Below, in pieces: positions 50,585 through 59,932 of a stretch of DNA of 64,000 nt (positions are counted from its first letter, which is position 1; each line of letters opens with the position of its first letter). Position numbers and translations under genes: made by a program. Origin of the DNA: Mycolicibacterium chitae (GTDB lineage: Bacteria > Actinomycetota > Actinomycetes > Mycobacteriales > Mycobacteriaceae). A model generated the notes under the pieces. That model saw only the letters and a list, made by a program, of their open reading frames with translations. It was not told the origin of the DNA and made no database searches. Where the stretch lies: positions 3,100,001 to 3,164,000 of the forward strand of contig NZ_LR134355.1 in the NCBI RefSeq assembly GCF_900637205.1. The letters run 5' to 3'.

Positions 50585-51352
50585 ATGGGCGCCGTCGCAG
50601 CATTGGAACAACTGACCGTGGACATCGCGACCCGGCCGGGCCGCCACGCGCCGAGCGTGCAACCGCTGCGCGACGTCGAACTGACCGTCAACGCGGGCAC
50701 CGTGACCGCCCTGATCGGCGAGTCGGGCTGCGGCAAGTCGCTGGTGGCCGCGGCGCTGTGCGGACTGTTGCCGCCGGGTTCGCGGGTGCGCGGCCGGGTC
50801 TTGTTCGACGGCACCGACCTCGCGCAGGCCGACGAGCGGCGCTGGCGCCCGCTGCGCGGGCACCGCATCGGGCTGGTCCCCCAGTCCCCGGCGACCTCGT
50901 TCACCCCCGTCAGCACTGTCGGCACCCAGCTGCAGCAGGTGTGCCGGCGGCTCGGCTCCGACCGCACCGCCGCGCAGTGGCTGGCCGCCGCCCACCTGCC
51001 GGCGGCCAGCGCGGCGCTGTACCCACATGAGCTGTCCGGCGGCATGGCGCAGCGCGCCGCGATCGCCGCGGCCCTGGCCGGTCGCCCCGAGTTGTTGATC
51101 GCCGACGAACCGACCTCCGCGCTGGACCCCGACAACGCGGCACTGGTGTGGCAATTGCTCGCCGACGTGGCCGCCCAGGGGGTCGCCGTGCTGGTCATCA
51201 CCCACGACCTGCCGGCGCTGCTGGACGCGCAGGTGTGCGACGACATCGCCCTGATGCGCGCCGGCACCGTGATCCGCCGGGCCCCCGTCGCCGAGATGAC
51301 CGGCAGCACCGACGATTACGTGGGCCGCTTCTTTGCCGGGGCCCTGACATGA
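50585..51352 (+). CDS. ABC importer ATPase 1, short NikD-like
   Basis: A 255-residue ATPase with Walker A GESGCGKS, Q-loop GLVPQSP, signature LSGGM, Walker B LLIADEP and switch His in VLVITHDL. It lacks the C-terminal oligopeptide-ABC extension found in DppD/OppD (about 330 residues), so its length is closer to NikD. Begins one base after the permease stop. Confidence 0.88.
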   Translation: MGAVAALEQLTVDIATRPGRHAPSVQPLRDVELTVNAGTVTALIGESGCGKSLVAAALCGLLPPGSRVRGRVLFDGTDLAQADERRWRPLRGHRIGLVPQSPATSFTPVSTVGTQLQQVCRRLGSDRTAAQWLAAAHLPAASAALYPHELSGGMAQRAAIAAALAGRPELLIADEPTSALDPDNAALVWQLLADVAAQGVAVLVITHDLPALLDAQVCDDIALMRAGTVIRRAPVAEMTGSTDDYVGRFFAGALT

Positions 51353-51978
51353 GCACCCTGGACGCCGAGCACATCTCCGTGCGCTTCGGCGCCCGCGAGG
51401 TCCTGCGCGACGTCGGCGTGACGGTGCGCGCCGGTCAGACCGTCGGCGTGCGCGGGCCGTCGGGGTGCGGGAAGACCACCCTGCTGCGCGTGCTGGCCGG
51501 CCTGCGCCGACCCGACGCCGGCACGGTGCGCTACGCGGGCGCGCCGGCCCCCGAACCGGGCGCGGTGGCCATGCTCGCCCAGCACCCGCGGCAGGTCTGC
51601 AACCCGCGGTGGACGTTGCGGCGAATCCTGCTGGAGCCCACCCGGATCCGCGGCGAGGACAGCTCCGCGGCGCTCGAGGCGGCGCGGCGCGTCGGCCTGG
51701 ACGCCGCGCTGCTCGACCGCTACCCCGCCCAGGTCAGCGACGGGCAGCTGCAACGCGCCTGTATCGGCCGGGCGCTGCTGCAGCGGCCCCGCTACCTGTT
51801 GTGCGACGAGCCGACCTCGATGCTGGATCCCATTGCCGCCGAGGACATCACGGAGCTGCTGGCGCAGCTGTCCGAGGACGCCGCGGTCGTCGTGGTCAGT
51901 CACACGCCGACGCTGCTCACCGCGCTGGCCGACAGTGTGCTGGACCTGACCGAATCGGCGGCAGCTCAGCGGTCCTGA
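51349..51978 (+). CDS. ABC importer ATPase 2, short NikE-like, with variant signature
   Basis: A 209-residue ATPase with Walker A GPSGCGKTT, Walker B YLLCDEP and switch His in VVVVSHTPT. The signature loop reads VSDGQLQR where LSGGQ-type sequence is expected; the first glycine is replaced by Asp. It is also shorter than usual. ATGA overlap with ATPase 1. Ends inside the 3' end of the convergent amiC gene (13-bp overlap). Probably still functional as the partner of ATPase 1. Confidence 0.83.
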   Translation: MSTLDAEHISVRFGAREVLRDVGVTVRAGQTVGVRGPSGCGKTTLLRVLAGLRRPDAGTVRYAGAPAPEPGAVAMLAQHPRQVCNPRWTLRRILLEPTRIRGEDSSAALEAARRVGLDAALLDRYPAQVSDGQLQRACIGRALLQRPRYLLCDEPTSMLDPIAAEDITELLAQLSEDAAVVVVSHTPTLLTALADSVLDLTESAAAQRS

Positions 51979-53372
51979 ATGCGCGCGAACGGCGCGGCGG
52001 CCTCCACCTCGTAGGCCAGCTCGAGCAGCCGGGTCTCCTGCCCGGTCGGGGCGCTGAACATCATCCCGATCGGCAAGCCGGTGCTCGATTGCGCCAGCGG
52101 CAGCGAGATCGCCGGGTCGCCGGTGATGTTGTGCAGCGGGGTGAACGCCACCCAGTCGATCAGGCGGTCCAGGACCTGCTCGTAATCGGCCATCGGATCC
52201 AGGTGACCGATCAGCGGGGTCTCGTGCGCCACCGTCGGCATCAGCACCACGTCGAACCGTCGGGTCAGCGTGGCCAGGCTGCGCCGGGTGGTGGCCAGCC
52301 GGGCGATCGCCGCCGGCATGCGGTGCAGGTTGCGCCCGGCGTGGCGGTCCAGCCCGAGCGACAGGTTGTCCAGGCGGGACCGGTCGAACGTCGCGCCGAA
52401 GCGCTTGCGGCCTCCGCGCACCAGCGCCATGGACAGCAGCGCCCAGTAGAGCACGAAATCCTCGACGAACGACGGCCGCACCGGCAGTTCCTCGAGCTGT
52501 TCGACGTGATGCCCGAGGTTCTCCAGCAGTGCAGCCGTCTTCAGCGTCGCCTCCCGCACCTCCGGCGCGCTCTCGCGGCGGATCGACCGGGTGGCGACCG
52601 CGATCCGCAGCCGCTGCCGTCCGGGGCCGGTGACGTCACCGATGGCCGGCAGCTTGCGGTTGTGCCAGGCCCGTTCGGCCTCCCGGTAGAACGCGGCGGT
52701 GTCGCGCACCGAGCGGGTCAGCACGCCGTTGGCGACGATGCGGATCGGCATCTCGCCGTGCTCGGCCTCCAGCGGCAGCCGACCGCGGGACGGCTTGAGG
52801 CCGACGATCCCGTTGCAGGCGGCCGGGATCCGGATGGACCCGCCGCCGTCGTTGGCGTGCGCGATCGGTAACGCCCCGGCGGCCACCAGCGCGGCCGACC
52901 CCGACGAGGACGCCCCGGCGGTGTAGCGCGGATCCCACGGGTTGCGCACCGGACCCAGGCGCGGATGTTCGGCGGCGGCGCTGAAGCCGAACTCCGACAT
53001 CTGGGTCTTGCCCACGATGTTGAGTCCGGTGGCGAAGAACAGTCGGCTGAAGGCGCCGTCGGCCGCGGCCGGGAACGGCTGCCAGGCGTCGGCGCCCTTC
53101 ATCGTGGGCAGGCCCGCCACATCCGAGTTGTCCTTGAGCGCCGAGGGCACCCCGTCGAAGAATCCGCCGAACGGCCGCGCGGCGCGATCCCGCGCGCGCG
53201 CAAAGCATTCCAGCGCCAACGCGTTCAGCGTCGGGTCGACCCGCTCGGTGCGCTCGATCGCCGCCTCGGTCACCTCGGCCCGCGAGACCGTGCCCGCGCG
53301 CAGCGCCTCGGCCACCCCCACCGCGTCCAGGTCGCCGAGCGCGTCGTCACCGAAGGCATGCACGTGGGTCAT
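51966..53372 (-). CDS. amiC: Amidase of the amidase-signature family
   Basis: A 468-residue hydrolase. The Ser-cisSer-Lys triad is seen as Lys80 (ALKDNSD), Ser155 (GASSSGSAA) and Ser179 (DGGGSIRIPA). The family hydrolyses amides of diverse substrates. I recall amiC at this place, next to tsf, in M. tuberculosis (Rv2888c). Substrate unknown. ATG at 53372; the 98 bp upstream contain the tsf terminator. Confidence 0.9.
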   Translation of the reverse strand: MTHVHAFGDDALGDLDAVGVAEALRAGTVSRAEVTEAAIERTERVDPTLNALALECFARARDRAARPFGGFFDGVPSALKDNSDVAGLPTMKGADAWQPFPAAADGAFSRLFFATGLNIVGKTQMSEFGFSAAAEHPRLGPVRNPWDPRYTAGASSSGSAALVAAGALPIAHANDGGGSIRIPAACNGIVGLKPSRGRLPLEAEHGEMPIRIVANGVLTRSVRDTAAFYREAERAWHNRKLPAIGDVTGPGRQRLRIAVATRSIRRESAPEVREATLKTAALLENLGHHVEQLEELPVRPSFVEDFVLYWALLSMALVRGGRKRFGATFDRSRLDNLSLGLDRHAGRNLHRMPAAIARLATTRRSLATLTRRFDVVLMPTVAHETPLIGHLDPMADYEQVLDRLIDWVAFTPLHNITGDPAISLPLAQSSTGLPIGMMFSAPTGQETRLLELAYEVEAAAPFARIQDR

Positions 53373-53396
53373 TGCCCGACGCTAGCAAGGAAAGGC

Positions 53397-53439
53397 AAAA
53401 CCCCGCGCCGCCGGGGTCGCCGGCATGGCGCGGGGTTTT
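53397..53439 (-). terminator. Strong intrinsic terminator of the rpsB-tsf operon
   Basis: AAAACCCCGCGCC (53397-53409) and GGCGCGGGGTTTT (53427-53439) form a 13-bp perfect stem with a 17-base loop. On the tsf strand the stem is followed by U residues. The reverse strand has the same layout, so it could act in both directions. Confidence 0.88.
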
Positions 53440-53470
53440 ACGGGTGAGCGGTTGGTGCGCCGCTCAAATC

Positions 53471-54292
53471 TCAGGCCTGGCCGACCTCGAACCGGACGAA
53501 CCGGGTGATGGTCACGCCGGCCTCGTCGAGCAGGGCCTTGACGGTCTTCTTGTTGTCGGACACCGACGGCTGCTCGAGCAGCACGGCGTCCTTGTAGAAG
53601 CCGTTGACGCGACCCTCGACGATCTTGGGCAGCGCCTGCTCGGGCTTGCCCTCGGCCTTGGCGGTCTCCTCGGCGATGCGACGCTCGCTGGCCACGATCT
53701 CCTCCGGGACGTCGTCGCGGGTGAGGTAGCGGGCCTTGAGCGCGGCGATCTGCAGCGCGGCGGTGTGCGCGGCTTCCGAGCCGTCCGCGCCGGTGTACTC
53801 GACGAGCACGCCGACGGCCGGGGGCAGGTCCGCGGACCGCTTGTGCAGGTAGGTCTCGACCGTGCCGTCGAAGTAGACGGCGCGACGCAGCTCGAGCTTC
53901 TCGCCGATCTTCGCCGACAGGTCCGCGACGGCCTGCTCGACGCTCGTGCCGTCCGCGATGGTCGCGGCCTTGAGCGTTTCCACATCGCCGGCCTTGGCGG
54001 CGACCGCCGCGTCGACGATCTTGGCGGCCAGCTCCTGGAACTCGGCGTTCTTCGCGACGAAGTCGGTCTCCGAGTTCAGCTCGATGAGCGCGCCGTCCTT
54101 GGCGGCGACCAGGCCCTCGGCGGTCGCGCGCTCCGCGCGCTTGCCGACGTCCTTGGCGCCCTTGATGCGCAGTACCTCGACGGCCTTGTCGAAATCGCCG
54201 TCGCTCTCGGCCAGCGCGTTCTTGCAGTCGAGCATGCCAGCGCCGGTCAGCTCCCGAAGTCGCTTGACGTCGGCAGCGGTGTAGTTAGCCAT
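53471..54292 (-). CDS. tsf: Elongation factor Ts
   Basis: A 273-residue nucleotide-exchange factor for EF-Tu. The N-terminal UBA-like domain ([20 protein letters not shown]) and the following [19 protein letters not shown] core strand are unmistakable. It follows rpsB by 21 bp and ends 32 bp before a strong terminator. Confidence 0.98.
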   Translation of the reverse strand: MANYTAADVKRLRELTGAGMLDCKNALAESDGDFDKAVEVLRIKGAKDVGKRAERATAEGLVAAKDGALIELNSETDFVAKNAEFQELAAKIVDAAVAAKAGDVETLKAATIADGTSVEQAVADLSAKIGEKLELRRAVYFDGTVETYLHKRSADLPPAVGVLVEYTGADGSEAAHTAALQIAALKARYLTRDDVPEEIVASERRIAEETAKAEGKPEQALPKIVEGRVNGFYKDAVLLEQPSVSDNKKTVKALLDEAGVTITRFVRFEVGQA

Positions 54293-54313
54293 GTACGCCT
54301 TCTCCTGAAGAAA

Positions 54314-55150
54314 TTACGAAGCGTCGGTGGGGGTTTCGGAGGGGGTTGCCGCGGCGGGCGCACCGTCGGCGGGAGCCGCGGTCGCCGAGGCGAGCAGTTC
54401 CTGCTCCCATTCGGCCAGGGGCTCCCCGGCGGCGGCCGGCTTGCCGTCGCCGGCACTCGCGCCGGCGCGGGCCTGCAGGCCCTCGGCCACCGCGGAGGCG
54501 ATGACCTTGGTCAGCAGGGCGGCCGAGCGGATCGCGTCGTCGTTACCCGGGATCGGGTAGTTGACCTGGTCGGGATCGCAGTTGGTGTCCAGGATCGCGA
54601 TGACCGGGATGCCCAGCTTGATGGCCTCGCTGACGGCCAGGTGCTCCTTGTTGGTGTCGACGACCCAGATCGCCGACGGCACCTTCTGCATGTCCCGGAT
54701 ACCGCCGAGGCTGCGCTCGAGCTTGTTCTTCTCACGGGTCAGCATCAAGATTTCCTTCTTGGTGCGACCCTCGAAGCCACCGGTCTGCTCCATGGACTCG
54801 AGTTCCTTGAGCCGCTGCAGACGCTTGTGCACGGTGGAGAAGTTGGTGAGCATGCCGCCCAGCCAGCGCTGGTTCACGTACGGCATGCCGACTCGGGTCG
54901 CCTCCGCCGCGATCGACTCCTGGGCCTGCTTCTTGGTGCCGACGAACAGCACGGACCCACCGTGGGCGACGGTCTCCTTGACGAACTCGTACGCCTGGTC
55001 GATGTAGGTCAGCGTCTGCTGCAGGTCGATGATGTAGATGCCGTTGCGGTCGGTGAAGATGAACCGCTTCATCTTGGGATTCCAACGACGGGTCTGATGC
55101 CCGAAGTGCGCGCCGCTGTCAAGCAGCTGCTTCATTGTTACGACAGCCAT
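54314..55150 (-). CDS. rpsB: 30S ribosomal protein S2
   Basis: A 278-residue ribosomal protein. The core ([20 protein letters not shown], then [20 protein letters not shown] and [19 protein letters not shown]) is followed by an Ala/Pro-rich tail of about 55 residues, as in other mycobacteria. The ATG at 55150 was chosen because the family core starts within eight residues. It has a structured leader about 70-110 bases upstream. Confidence 0.98.
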   Translation of the reverse strand: MAVVTMKQLLDSGAHFGHQTRRWNPKMKRFIFTDRNGIYIIDLQQTLTYIDQAYEFVKETVAHGGSVLFVGTKKQAQESIAAEATRVGMPYVNQRWLGGMLTNFSTVHKRLQRLKELESMEQTGGFEGRTKKEILMLTREKNKLERSLGGIRDMQKVPSAIWVVDTNKEHLAVSEAIKLGIPVIAILDTNCDPDQVNYPIPGNDDAIRSAALLTKVIASAVAEGLQARAGASAGDGKPAAAGEPLAEWEQELLASATAAPADGAPAAATPSETPTDAS

Positions 55151-55220
55151 AGTGAGCCCATGTCCTTCTAGAAATCGGTTGTCGTCCGGCATCGGGTGAG
55201 CCGGACCCTGGCGACCGCTT

Positions 55221-55260
55221 TGCTGCCGGACCCGCTTAGGAGCGGGACCGCCCGGCAGCA
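55221..55260 (-). promoter_or_regulatory. Nested hairpin in the rpsB 5' leader
   Basis: Outer arms TGCTGCCGG/CCGGCAGCA (55221-55229, 55252-55260) enclose an inner 6-bp stem CCCGCT/AGCGGG with a 4-base loop. On the rpsB strand it lies 71-110 bases before the start codon, between the candidate promoter and the ribosome site, the usual place for an r-protein autoregulatory leader. Confidence 0.6.
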
Positions 55261-55334
55261 GGCACAAGCCCAATGGAACAGGCCCGTTATGCAGACGCGC
55301 GAAGTCAGCCCGCGCAAGCGAGCTGCAGGAAGAG

Positions 55335-55340
55335 AGTTTA
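55335..55340 (-). promoter_or_regulatory. Candidate -10 element of rpsB-tsf
   Basis: On the minus strand TGTAAACT provides an extended -10 (TAAACT) about 185 bases before rpsB. It is the only clear AT-rich hexamer in the 289-bp divergent region 55151-55439. No good -35. Confidence 0.35.
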
Positions 55341-55439
55341 CACCGTCTGACGGGGTGCTCCGTCCACAGCGCCGTCGCGGTCCACAACCGGGACCCGCGG
55401 AACTGGCGGGACCGCGGCCGGCCCGGCTGAACTGCACGG

Positions 55440-55949
55440 ATGCGATGGCGGGCGGCAGGGGCCGGGGTGCTGGCGGCGATCCTCACGCTAGTGGGCGCCG
55501 GCGCGTCCGCGCGCGCGGACTGGCCGCGGTTGACCTGGCCGCTGCGGCCCGCGCCGGCGGTGCTGCGCGGTTTCGACGCGCCCGACCCGAACTGGCAGCG
55601 CGGGCACCGCGGCGTCGACCTGGCCGGCGCGGCGGGTCAACCGGTCCACGCCGCGGGCCCCGCGCGGGTGGTCTTCGCCGGGCTGCTGGCGGGCCGCCCG
55701 GTGATCTCACTGGCCCATCCGGGCGGGCTGCGGACCAGCTACGAACCGGTGCGCGCGGCGGTGCGGGCCGGTCAGCGGGTCGACGGCGCGAGCGTCATCG
55801 GGACGCTGGCACCGGGCCATCCCGGCTGTTCGGCGTCGGCCTGCCTGCACTGGGGCGCCATGTGGGGACCGGCCTCGGCCGCGGACTACGTGGACCCGCG
55901 GGGGCTGCTGGTCGGCACGCGGATGCGGCTCAAGCCGCTGGCCGGCTGA
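55440..55949 (+). CDS. Secreted M23-family peptidase-like protein
   Basis: A 169-residue exported protein. A signal peptide ([20 protein letters not shown], cleavage near ASARA) is followed by a LytM/M23 domain: the first zinc motif HRGVDLAG (HxxxD) and the late LHWGAMWG, where the usual HxHxG-type second motif reads with one His replaced by tryptophan neighbours. It also has a Cys pair (GCSASAC). It could cut peptide bridges in peptidoglycan or be a non-catalytic binder. Divergent from rpsB, as I recall for Rv2891. Confidence 0.8.
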   Translation: MRWRAAGAGVLAAILTLVGAGASARADWPRLTWPLRPAPAVLRGFDAPDPNWQRGHRGVDLAGAAGQPVHAAGPARVVFAGLLAGRPVISLAHPGGLRTSYEPVRAAVRAGQRVDGASVIGTLAPGHPGCSASACLHWGAMWGPASAADYVDPRGLLVGTRMRLKPLAG

Positions 55950-55950
55950 G

Positions 55951-56868
55951 TCAGGCCCGCGGGTGCGCCTGATCGTGGACGGCGCGCAGCCGGGCCACGC
56001 TGACGTGGGTGTAGAGCTGGGTCGTCGCCAACGACGAGTGGCCCAGCAGTTCCTGGACGATGCGCAGGTCGGCGCCGCCCTCGAGCAGATGCGTGGCCGC
56101 GCTGTGCCGCAGCCCGTGCGGGCCCATGTCGGGGGCGCCGGGAACCGCGCCCACGGTGTCGTGGACGACGGTGCGCACCTGGCGGGGATCGATGCGACGA
56201 CCGCGCGCCCCGAGCAGCAGCGCGGGCCCCGACTCACCGGTGGCGATCTGCGGGCGCCCGTCGGTCAGCCAGGACCGCACCGCCTCCTCGGCCGGTGCGC
56301 CGAACGGCGCGCTGCGCTGTTTGTTGCCCTTGCCCAGCACCCGGACCAGCCGCCGGTCCACGTCGACGTCGTCGACGTCGAGCCCGCACAGCTCGCTGAC
56401 CCGGATCCCGGTGGCGTACAACATCTCCACGATCAGGCGATCGCGCAGTGCCAGCGGATCACCCTGGGCCGCACCGGACCTCGCGGCCGCCATGGCGTCG
56501 ATGGCCTGATCCTGGCGCAGCACCGCGGGCAGCGTCCGGCGCGCCTTGGGCACCTGCAGCCGCGCCGCGGGATCGGTGGCCAGCAGCCCCCGGCGGGTCG
56601 CCCAGGCCGTGAACGCCTTGATCGCCGACGTGCGCCGCCCCAGGGTGGTGCGCGCCGCGCCCGCCGCGGCCTGCGCCGCGAGCCAGGACCGCAGCACCGG
56701 CAGCGTCAACCCTGAAAGGTCGGCCTCGGCGCCGAGGAAGTCGAACAGCGAGCGCAGGTCGCCCAGGTAGGCCCGCCGGGTGTGCTCCGATCGACCCTTT
56801 TCCAGCGCGAGATGCTCGGCAAACTCGGCCAGGACCGTCTCGACGCCTATCCCGGGGCCAATGGACAT
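55951..56868 (-). CDS. xerC: Tyrosine recombinase XerC
   Basis: A 305-residue site-specific recombinase resolving chromosome dimers. The N-terminal core-binding SAM-like domain ([16 protein letters not shown]) is followed by the catalytic domain: Arg in [11 protein letters not shown], Lys in GKGNKQR, His-x-x-Arg in [11 protein letters not shown], then [16 protein letters not shown] with the catalytic Tyr. It ends 2 bp from the M23 peptidase stop and starts 5 bp after viuB. Confidence 0.95.
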   Translation of the reverse strand: MSIGPGIGVETVLAEFAEHLALEKGRSEHTRRAYLGDLRSLFDFLGAEADLSGLTLPVLRSWLAAQAAAGAARTTLGRRTSAIKAFTAWATRRGLLATDPAARLQVPKARRTLPAVLRQDQAIDAMAAARSGAAQGDPLALRDRLIVEMLYATGIRVSELCGLDVDDVDVDRRLVRVLGKGNKQRSAPFGAPAEEAVRSWLTDGRPQIATGESGPALLLGARGRRIDPRQVRTVVHDTVGAVPGAPDMGPHGLRHSAATHLLEGGADLRIVQELLGHSSLATTQLYTHVSVARLRAVHDQAHPRA

Positions 56869-56872
56869 CTAC

Positions 56873-57742
56873 CTACCGTTGCAGATTTCCGGCGGAATCG
56901 GCCTCTTCGGCCGCGGCGAGTTCGCGTTTCCACTGCCGGAAGGTCTCCTCGGTGCGGCCGCGGCGCCAGTAGCCGGAGATCGACGACGCCCACTTCGCCG
57001 GGACCTCCCGTTCCTTGCGGATGTAGGCCCGCAGGTTCTGCATGACGGCCTGCGCCTCGCCGTGGATGAACACCTGCACCTGCCCGGGCAGCCACGGCGC
57101 GCCCTTGACCACGTCGATCAGCGGCGCGTTGTCGCCGGCCTGCTCATCGGACACCAGGTCCGCCCGGCCGCCGCGGTACACCCAGCGCACCGTGACGCCC
57201 TCGGGGGCGGTGAGTTCCAGTTCGTCGGCGTGTTCGGCGACCTCGATGAACGCGTAGCCCACCGCGTCGGCGGGCAGCGCCTCGAGGGCCGCGCTGATGG
57301 CCGGCAGGGCGGCCTCGTCGCCGGCCAGCAGGTGCCAGTCCGCCGCCGGGTCCGGGGCGTACGCCCCGCCGGGGCCCGACAGGTAGACCGGTTCCCCGGG
57401 TTGCGCGGTGGCCGCCCAGGGCCCCGCCACGCCGTGGTCGCCGTGCACGACGAAGTCGATGGTGAGCTCGCGCGCGGCCGGGTCGGCCTTGCGCACGGTG
57501 TAGGTACGCAACGTGGGCTGCAGGTTGGTGGGCAGCTCCGAGAAGCTGTCCATCGTCAGCGGTCGCGGCAACGCATCGACGTCGACCCCGGCGGGCACGA
57601 AGGCGATCTTGACGTAGGAGTCGGTGAACTCACCGACGGTGAAGGTGTCGAACCCCTTGCCGCCCAGCACGACTCGCACCATGTGCGGCGTCAGCTGTTC
57701 GGTCCGGACCACCTCGAATGAATGCAACGGCCGACCAGCCAC
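56873..57742 (-). CDS. viuB: Siderophore-interacting protein (ViuB-like ferric reductase)
   Basis: A 289-residue FAD/NADPH reductase expected to free iron from internalised siderophores. The FAD-binding domain includes RTYTVRKADPAARELTIDFV, typical of the SIP family, and the C-terminal SIP domain ends in KWASSISGYWRRGRTEETFR. The GTG at 57742 follows GGGAGG closely and matches the M. tuberculosis start region as I recall it; a GTG at 57769 is the alternative. No IdeR box recognised upstream. Confidence 0.87.
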   Translation of the reverse strand: MAGRPLHSFEVVRTEQLTPHMVRVVLGGKGFDTFTVGEFTDSYVKIAFVPAGVDVDALPRPLTMDSFSELPTNLQPTLRTYTVRKADPAARELTIDFVVHGDHGVAGPWAATAQPGEPVYLSGPGGAYAPDPAADWHLLAGDEAALPAISAALEALPADAVGYAFIEVAEHADELELTAPEGVTVRWVYRGGRADLVSDEQAGDNAPLIDVVKGAPWLPGQVQVFIHGEAQAVMQNLRAYIRKEREVPAKWASSISGYWRRGRTEETFRQWKRELAAAEEADSAGNLQR

Positions 57743-57917
57743 AGCGCCTCCCGCAAATCGTCTTCTCACAGCACTCTGCTGTCCGCGACTCTATACGAGC
57801 GCAGCGGGACATCCTCGGCCACGCAACTGGTTTGTCCGCGGCGAGCAGGCAGTTTCGACGCGGACACCGAGCGGGAAACCCGGTGCGAAAAACACGCTGG
57901 TGTCCTTTCCGCCTGGC
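57743..57917. other. Spacer between viuB and prpC
   Basis: A 175-bp region between two minus-strand genes. It must contain the viuB promoter; TATAGAGT on the minus strand near 57790 is a possible -10. I saw no strong terminator after prpC, only weak short hairpins, and no small gene. Confidence 0.35.
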
Positions 57918-59018
57918 TCAGGCGAGCACGCGTTGCGGCTGACCCGAATACTCGCTCAGCGGCCGGATCAGCGCGTTGGAGGCGGCCTGCTCCATGATGT
58001 GGGCCGTCCACCCGGTGATCCGACTCATCACGAACAGCGGCGTGAAGCTGGGGATGTCGAAGCCCATCAGGTAGTAGGCCGGTCCGGTCGGGAAGTCCAG
58101 ATTCGGTTTGATGCCGGTGGTCGCAGCCATCGCGCCTTCCAGCGCGTTGTAGATGTCCAGCCAGTTCTGTCCGTTTCGCACGGCGGCGATGCGGATCAAC
58201 GCAGTCTTCATCGTCGGCACGCGGGAGTCGCCGTTCTTGTACACCCGATGCCCGAAGCCCATCACCTTCTCCTTGCGGGACAGCTTGCCGTGCAACCATT
58301 CCGACGCGCGTTCCGGCGTCCCGATCTCGAGCATGTCGTGCATGACGGCCTCGTTCGCGCCCCCGTGCAGGGACCCCTTGAGCGCGCCGATGGCCGCGGT
58401 GACCGCGCTGTAGATGTCCGATTGGGTGGAGGTCACCACTCGGGCGGCAAAGGTGGAGGCGTTGAAGCTGTGTTCGGCGTAGAGCACCATGGACTGTTCG
58501 AAGGCCTCGACCACCGCCGGCGCTGCCATCTCGCCGAAGCACATGTGCATAAAGTTCTCGGCGTAACCGAGTTGGCTGTGCGGGGCAATCGGATCCAACC
58601 CTCGACGACGGCGCATATCGGCGGCGACGATGGTGGGCAGAACCGCGAACATGCGCAGTGACTTCGCCATGTTGGCCGACGCGCTGTTGTCATCTTCGTC
58701 CGGGTCCTCGGCACCCAGATAGCTGATCGCGGTGCGCACCACGTCCATCGGGTGGCAGTTGTCGGGCAGTTTGGCCAGCAGCGACTGCATCGAGCGGTCG
58801 ATCCGCCGGGCGGCACGTTCGCGTTGGCAGAACAGTTCCAGTTGTTGTTCGGTGGGCAACTCGCCATACCAGAGCAGGTAGGCGACCTGTTCGAAACTGC
58901 ACCGCGCCGCCAGATCCTGCACGGGGTAGCCGCGGTAGGTCAGGGAGTTGGTTTCCGGTACCACCTTGGAGATGGCCGTCGTGTCGACCACCACACCCGC
59001 CAAACCCTTGTGGATCAT
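57918..59018 (-). CDS. prpC: 2-methylcitrate synthase
   Basis: A 366-residue citrate-synthase-family enzyme joining propionyl-CoA and oxaloacetate. The catalytic motifs include LHGGANEAVM (His), MGFGHRVYKNGDSR (His) and the late Asp region (NLDFPTGPAYYLMG). The short length and operon with prpB and prpD point to PrpC rather than GltA. ATG at 59018 overlaps the prpB stop (ATGA). Confidence 0.95.
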   Translation of the reverse strand: MIHKGLAGVVVDTTAISKVVPETNSLTYRGYPVQDLAARCSFEQVAYLLWYGELPTEQQLELFCQRERAARRIDRSMQSLLAKLPDNCHPMDVVRTAISYLGAEDPDEDDNSASANMAKSLRMFAVLPTIVAADMRRRRGLDPIAPHSQLGYAENFMHMCFGEMAAPAVVEAFEQSMVLYAEHSFNASTFAARVVTSTQSDIYSAVTAAIGALKGSLHGGANEAVMHDMLEIGTPERASEWLHGKLSRKEKVMGFGHRVYKNGDSRVPTMKTALIRIAAVRNGQNWLDIYNALEGAMAATTGIKPNLDFPTGPAYYLMGFDIPSFTPLFVMSRITGWTAHIMEQAASNALIRPLSEYSGQPQRVLA

Positions 59019-59932
59019 CGCGAGCCTCCTTGCAGCGTGAAATTGAAGATGTCGGTATCGAACTGGTTGTAATCGCCGTATCGCAGCAACTCGTAGAGTC
59101 GGCTGCGATGCTGCATCGTGTCGAGCAGCCCGGATTGCGTTCCCGCCGAGTCGATCTCGCGCAGGCCCTGCTCGACGGCGTACATGGCCAGACGCAGGGT
59201 GGTCACGGGGTAGATGACCACGTTGTACCCGAGGTCGGTCAGCTGGTTCGCGGTGAGCAGTTCGGATTTGCCGAACTCCGTCATGTTGGCCAGCAGCGGT
59301 GTGTCGACGGCGGCACGGAACTGCTCGAACTCCGCCGGCGTGCGCAGCGCCTCGGTGAAGATGAGATCCGCCCCGGCGTCCGCGTAGGCCTTGGCCCGGT
59401 CGATGGCCGACCCGATACCTTCGATTCCGGCGGCGTCGGTGCGCGCGCACATGATGAAGTTCGGGTCGCGCCGCGCGGAGACCGCGGCGCGAAGCCGTTG
59501 GGCCATCTCGGCGGTCTCCACGACCGCCTTACCGTCGAGATGACCGCACCGCTTGGGGTTGACCTGATCCTCGAGGTGGCAGCCGGCCAGGCCGGCGTCT
59601 TCGAGCACCGTGACGGTGCGCGCTGCGCTCATCGGTTCCCCGAAGCCGGTGTCGGCATCGATGAACGTCGGCAGGTTGGTGACCCCAGCGATCTGCGCCC
59701 CGCGCGCCGCCACCTCGGTCAGTGTGGTCAAGCCGATGTCGGGCAGGCCGAGATCGGCGGAGAGCACCGCCCCGGAGACGTAAACCCCGTCGAAGCCGAT
59801 CTCGGCGATCAGCTTGGCCACCAGCGGCGAGAAGGCGCCCGGGAACCGTTGCAGCCGCCCGGATTCCAGTGCCTGCCGGAACCGCCAGCGCTTGTCGGCC
59901 GGGGCGGCCGCGGCGCCGAGCAGACCGGTCAT
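59015..59932 (-). CDS. prpB: 2-methylisocitrate lyase
   Basis: A 305-residue enzyme of the isocitrate-lyase/PEP-mutase superfamily, splitting methylisocitrate into pyruvate and succinate. The motifs are [33 protein letters not shown] (catalytic Cys in KRCGH) and IMCARTDA. M. tuberculosis is known to lack PrpB and to use isocitrate lyase, so this copy separates the organism from the tubercle bacillus. ATGA overlaps on both sides. Confidence 0.95.
   Translation of the reverse strand: MTGLLGAAAAPADKRWRFRQALESGRLQRFPGAFSPLVAKLIAEIGFDGVYVSGAVLSADLGLPDIGLTTLTEVAARGAQIAGVTNLPTFIDADTGFGEPMSAARTVTVLEDAGLAGCHLEDQVNPKRCGHLDGKAVVETAEMAQRLRAAVSARRDPNFIMCARTDAAGIEGIGSAIDRAKAYADAGADLIFTEALRTPAEFEQFRAAVDTPLLANMTEFGKSELLTANQLTDLGYNVVIYPVTTLRLAMYAVEQGLREIDSAGTQSGLLDTMQHRSRLYELLRYGDYNQFDTDIFNFTLQGGSR

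Noticed and set aside
57740..57917. Small gene in the viuB-prpC spacer
   Set aside because: Short frames there have no ribosome site or family similarity and differ from neighbouring coding composition.
57766..58542. Minus-strand frame extending from prpC into the viuB spacer
   Set aside because: Out-of-frame with prpC and without domain similarity. The region beyond the prpC stop looks noncoding.
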